Positions 6,496 to 8,347 of a stretch of DNA of 8,347 nucleotides are shown one piece after another. Both the position numbers and the translations under genes were made by a program. Below the pieces are notes generated by a model. That model saw only the letters and a program-made list of their open reading frames with translations. It had not been told where the DNA came from and searched no databases. How positions within the stretch are numbered: position 1 is the first letter of the stretch; each line of letters begins with the position of its first letter. The stretch is from Roseimarinus sp035271585 (GTDB lineage Bacteria; Bacteroidota; Bacteroidia; Bacteroidales; Prolixibacteraceae). Location: NCBI GenBank assembly GCA_035271585.1, contig DATERL010000112.1, positions 1 to 8,347 on the forward strand, in the 5' to 3' direction.

Positions 6496-7840
6496 CTATC
6501 CATTCATAACATGTTGATAATCTTGCTCCTCATTTTTAAAAATTTCGCCAGAGTGCCACACGGATTTTTTGCGAGGCATTGGGATCGAAGTATACTTTAA
6601 CTTGTCGCATATTTGTTTGACCCGCTCGGTTGGCTCACTGCATTGGCAGATTTGTATGGTATCTCCCTTTTTGTTTTCGACAGTTGTTGTTACACTTTTT
6701 TGGGTGTTCATTATCCGTACTATTTCGCTCCAATCGTTATGGATACCTTGCAGTTTTAGTTGGTAACGGATAGTGCAAACCAGCCAATAGGCCAAAGGGT
6801 TTGTTCGTCTTTACCGTTTAACGATGTACACAGAAAGTAAATACCAGCTTTATCAACCGGACTTATTTCCCTTTTCTTCTCGAAAGCAAGACCAGTGGCA
6901 ATACCTTTTCCATTATCAGAAACTGTTATCTCATAATACTGGTGGACAGAGGAGTATTTTTCTTTTAGACGTCCGATACGTTCCCATATTTTGTCCAATT
7001 TTTTAGTTCCGCCTGTACTGCCAATACTGTTTTGTATGCCACGGAGTCCTTCTTCGAAACGCTGGGCAAATTGGTTGTGCATACTGTTTTCTTTGGCTGC
7101 TTTGGCAATGCGGCTATTGTGCATTCGACCTTCAGTATAGGTATTGGTCGGGGCGTATAAATTGATTTTGTCTTCCAGATTAAATAGCTCGTTGGTGCAT
7201 TTTGACAAGTGGTTTTCCAGTCCCTCTTTTTCCGTATAAAGTTTTTTGGTTATTCCGTAAAGTTTGTCTTTGGTTATTTTTTCGATATCGTAACTCGCAA
7301 ACGGCAAAGTTATCTTTGATCCACGATACGGTTTTCAGTTCTGATGCAGGGTAAACAGCACGGCTAATTATATGGATGGTAGCCAAGTTGACCTGCTCGT
7401 TATTCCAACCCCAGTCATAAAGGTAGGGGTCAATTTTCAACTGTCGGAATGCCTGAAAACAAAGTAATTTGACCCCAACCTCGCGTATGTCTTTATTTTT
7501 AAGCGTTTTAAGATTGACTGTATCAAAATCATCGGCAGTGGGAGAAACCCTGTCAACCTTCTTTTTTCGTTTCAGTTCGCTATAATAATGTTGCGCCAGT
7601 TATTCAACTTTTTCATCGATGAAACTGAAAAGCTTTGGTGTTCCTTTTTATCAGTTCATTCAGACGTTCCAGAAATAGTATTTTATGGTCAAAATTAGGA
7701 AGTTCAAGCAAGCGGCCAAGTCCTAAAACCATTCTTTGTCGTGGAAAACCATGTTCATCTCAATAACTCTCGCTCAACCTGAAATAGGTGTGAGTAGTTT
7801 TTTCTGATTGGCAATATTTTCTGATCGACTTGATAAACAT
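6496..7840 (-). pseudogene. IS1634-like transposase, multiply disrupted
   Basis: Reading leftwards from the ATG at 7840-7838 gives MFIKSIRKYC, then TYFRLSESY, a TGA (7762-7760), and DEHGFPRQRMVLGLGRLLE. The frame shifts near 7621 into IDEKVE, with a TAA (7602-7600), and continues through DIREVGVKLLCFQAF and THIISRAVYPASELKT-like sequence (here TIHIISRAVYPASELKT). It shifts again near 7300 into YDIEKITKDKLYG and TNTYTEGRMHNSR. There, near 7105, an in-frame deletion joins this to KENSMHNQFAQRFEEGL. A last deletion with frame change near 6795 joins DEQTLW to AYWLVCTIRYQLK, and the gene ends in TAG at 6498-6496. By comparison with the family, the first catalytic Asp (usually YDLTNTY, here YAPTNTY) is Ala, the segment with the second Asp is gone, and the Glu-containing helix is gone. 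No active transposase can be made. Confidence 0.85.
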
Positions 7841-7984
7841 GCCGTAAAGATCATATCTAATCAGCTAAATTCCAAATGCTTGGACGCCCACACAAAGGCA
7901 CTTTTTAAAAAGAACAAAAACCCAAACACTGAATATCAAGAAGTTAAAAAATACAACCCCTCAAAAAAATTGGAAAATGGCTCA

Positions 7985-7996
7985 TTTTGGCCAAAA
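7985..7996. repeat. 12-bp perfect palindrome inside the IS
   Basis: TTTTGGCCAAAA is a perfect palindrome about 25 bp inside the right terminal repeat. Next to it, AAAATG (7974-7979) and CATTTT (7983-7988) form a second inverted repeat with a 3-nt loop that overlaps it. It lies upstream of the transposase start, so it could have been a regulatory or subterminal site of the element. That role is inference. Confidence 0.4.
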
Positions 7997-8020
7997 CTTA
8001 ACATTTCAAGACCATTAACT

Positions 8021-8037
8021 CTACGATGTGGGTTAAA
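8021..8037 (-). repeat. Right terminal inverted repeat of the IS
   Basis: On the minus strand this reads TTTAACCCACATCGTAG, the partner of 6479-6495, with two transitions between the copies. It lies about 180 bp upstream of the transposase start codon. Confidence 0.8.
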
Positions 8038-8063
8038 TTATGTAATATTATTTGAGTTGAAAC

Positions 8064-8101
8064 AAAAAAATCCGCTAAACATAAGCGGATTACATTTTTT
8101 T
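8064..8101. terminator. Bidirectional intrinsic terminator, mainly serving the minus-strand methyltransferase gene
   Basis: AATCCGCT (8069-8076) pairs with AGCGGATT (8084-8091) over 8 bp with a 7-nt loop. On the minus strand the stem runs directly into seven T residues (complement of 8064-8070). On the plus strand T residues at 8095-8101 follow after a 3-nt gap. It starts 24 bp beyond the stop of the leftward rRNA methyltransferase gene and would also block read-through from the left. Confidence 0.88.
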
Positions 8102-8115
8102 GTGCTTTAATATTA

Positions 8116-8347
8116 TTATTCGACATACAAAACCAGTCCTTTCAGGTATTCGCCTTCGGGATGGTAAATACTAACTGGATGATCGGTGGGTTGTGTCAAT
8201 TGGTGCAAAATTCGAACATTGCGACCGGCAATTGCAGCTCCCGAGAAAACTGCTTCTCTGAACTTTTCTTTGCTCACCACTTGTGAACAACTAAAAGTAA
8301 ACACAATACCTCCCGGCCTTATTTGCTCAAAAGCCCGGGCATTGATC
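8116..8347 (-). CDS. rlmI: RlmI-like 23S rRNA (cytosine-C5) methyltransferase, C-terminal part
   Basis: Only the last 76 codons are in the window. The frame is open to the right edge (INARAFEQIRPGGIV before the internal GTG at 8304), so that GTG is not the start. The fragment closely follows the C-terminus of E. coli RlmI: TFSCS, an AAI.AGR segment, Q..DHPV, then PEGEYLKGLVLYVE at the end. SCS corresponds to the cysteine motif of the Rossmann-type methyltransferase domain; the SAM-binding motifs and the N-terminal PUA domain would lie off the window. RlmI uses S-adenosylmethionine to methylate C1962 of 23S rRNA in E. coli. The exact target in this organism is inference, since many relatives are annotated only as class I SAM-dependent rRNA methyltransferase. 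The gene converges on the TCA cluster, with the IS remnant between. Confidence 0.85.
   Translation of the reverse strand, partial: INARAFEQIRPGGIVFTFSCSQVVSKEKFREAVFSGAAIAGRNVRILHQLTQPTDHPVSIYHPEGEYLKGLVLYVE

Larger units (their letters stand above)
6479..8037 (-). mobile_element. Degenerate IS1634-like insertion sequence
   Basis: A 1559-bp element is bounded by a 17-bp inverted repeat with two mismatches, TTTAACCCACAT followed by TGCAG on the left and CGTAG on the right. It contains one transposase pseudogene on the minus strand that ends against the left repeat, as is usual for an IS. The transposase resembles the IS1634 family of DDE (IS4-superfamily) transposases. Internal deletions make it shorter than an intact copy. 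I see no clear target-site duplication: the left flank is the T-tract of a terminator and the right flank begins TTATGTAAT, so any duplication is lost, hidden in T-rich sequence, or the ends are off by a few bases. The 180 bp between the right repeat and the transposase start (7841-8020) hold no gene I can support. Confidence 0.82.

Noticed and set aside
6569..7006. Plus-strand reading frames opposite the transposase remnant
   Set aside because: The minus strand of this stretch carries recognisable transposase sequence, so these are antisense shadows.
7808..8110. A 100-residue plus-strand reading frame
   Set aside because: It crosses the transposase start region, the right IS repeat and a terminator stem, has low-complexity Lys/Asn-rich composition and matches no family I recognise.
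8116..8304. A 62-residue minus-strand gene starting at GTG 8304
   Set aside because: The frame stays open to the right edge with family-like sequence; it is the tail of an RlmI-like gene, not a small protein.

Overview
The window looks like chromosomal DNA of a member of the Bacteroidota, probably a free-living or environmental Bacteroidales/Marinilabiliales-type lineage. The reasons are moderate-to-low G+C, A-rich leaders with poor Shine-Dalgarno sequences, an IS1634-type transposase of the kind common in that phylum, and nonamer repeats of a type often seen between genes in such genomes. The placement is inference from style and protein similarity, not from a marker gene.

Left part (1-6481, + strand): a citrate-to-2-oxoglutarate module. 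The order is aconitase (5' end cut by the window edge, so the reading frame is open from base 1), an NADP-type isocitrate dehydrogenase of the eukaryote-like dimeric class, a second and only distantly related isocitrate dehydrogenase of the E. coli Icd class whose cofactor pocket reads as NAD-specific, and a mitochondrial-type citrate synthase. Gaps are 141, 175 and 31 bp, and a strong intrinsic terminator follows citrate synthase. Together the enzymes condense acetyl-CoA with oxaloacetate, isomerise citrate, and decarboxylate isocitrate with a choice of NADH or NADPH as product. The 141-bp and 175-bp gaps hold hairpins and short tandem repeats, including two separate sets of 9-bp repeats.

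Middle (6479-8037, - strand): a dead insertion sequence. Its outer ends form a 17-bp imperfect inverted repeat. Inside is an IS1634-like transposase gene with two nonsense codons, at least two frameshifts, and two deletions that removed most of the DDE catalytic core. The element sits directly against the T-tract of the citrate synthase terminator.

Right part (8064-8347, - strand): a bidirectional terminator and the last 76 codons of an RlmI-like 23S rRNA methyltransferase, convergent with the TCA genes; the rest lies off the window.

I did not find a convincing undescribed system. The most interesting points are the tandem pair of isocitrate dehydrogenases with opposite cofactor signatures, the eukaryote-like character of three of the four TCA enzymes, and the nonamer repeats between the two isocitrate dehydrogenase genes.
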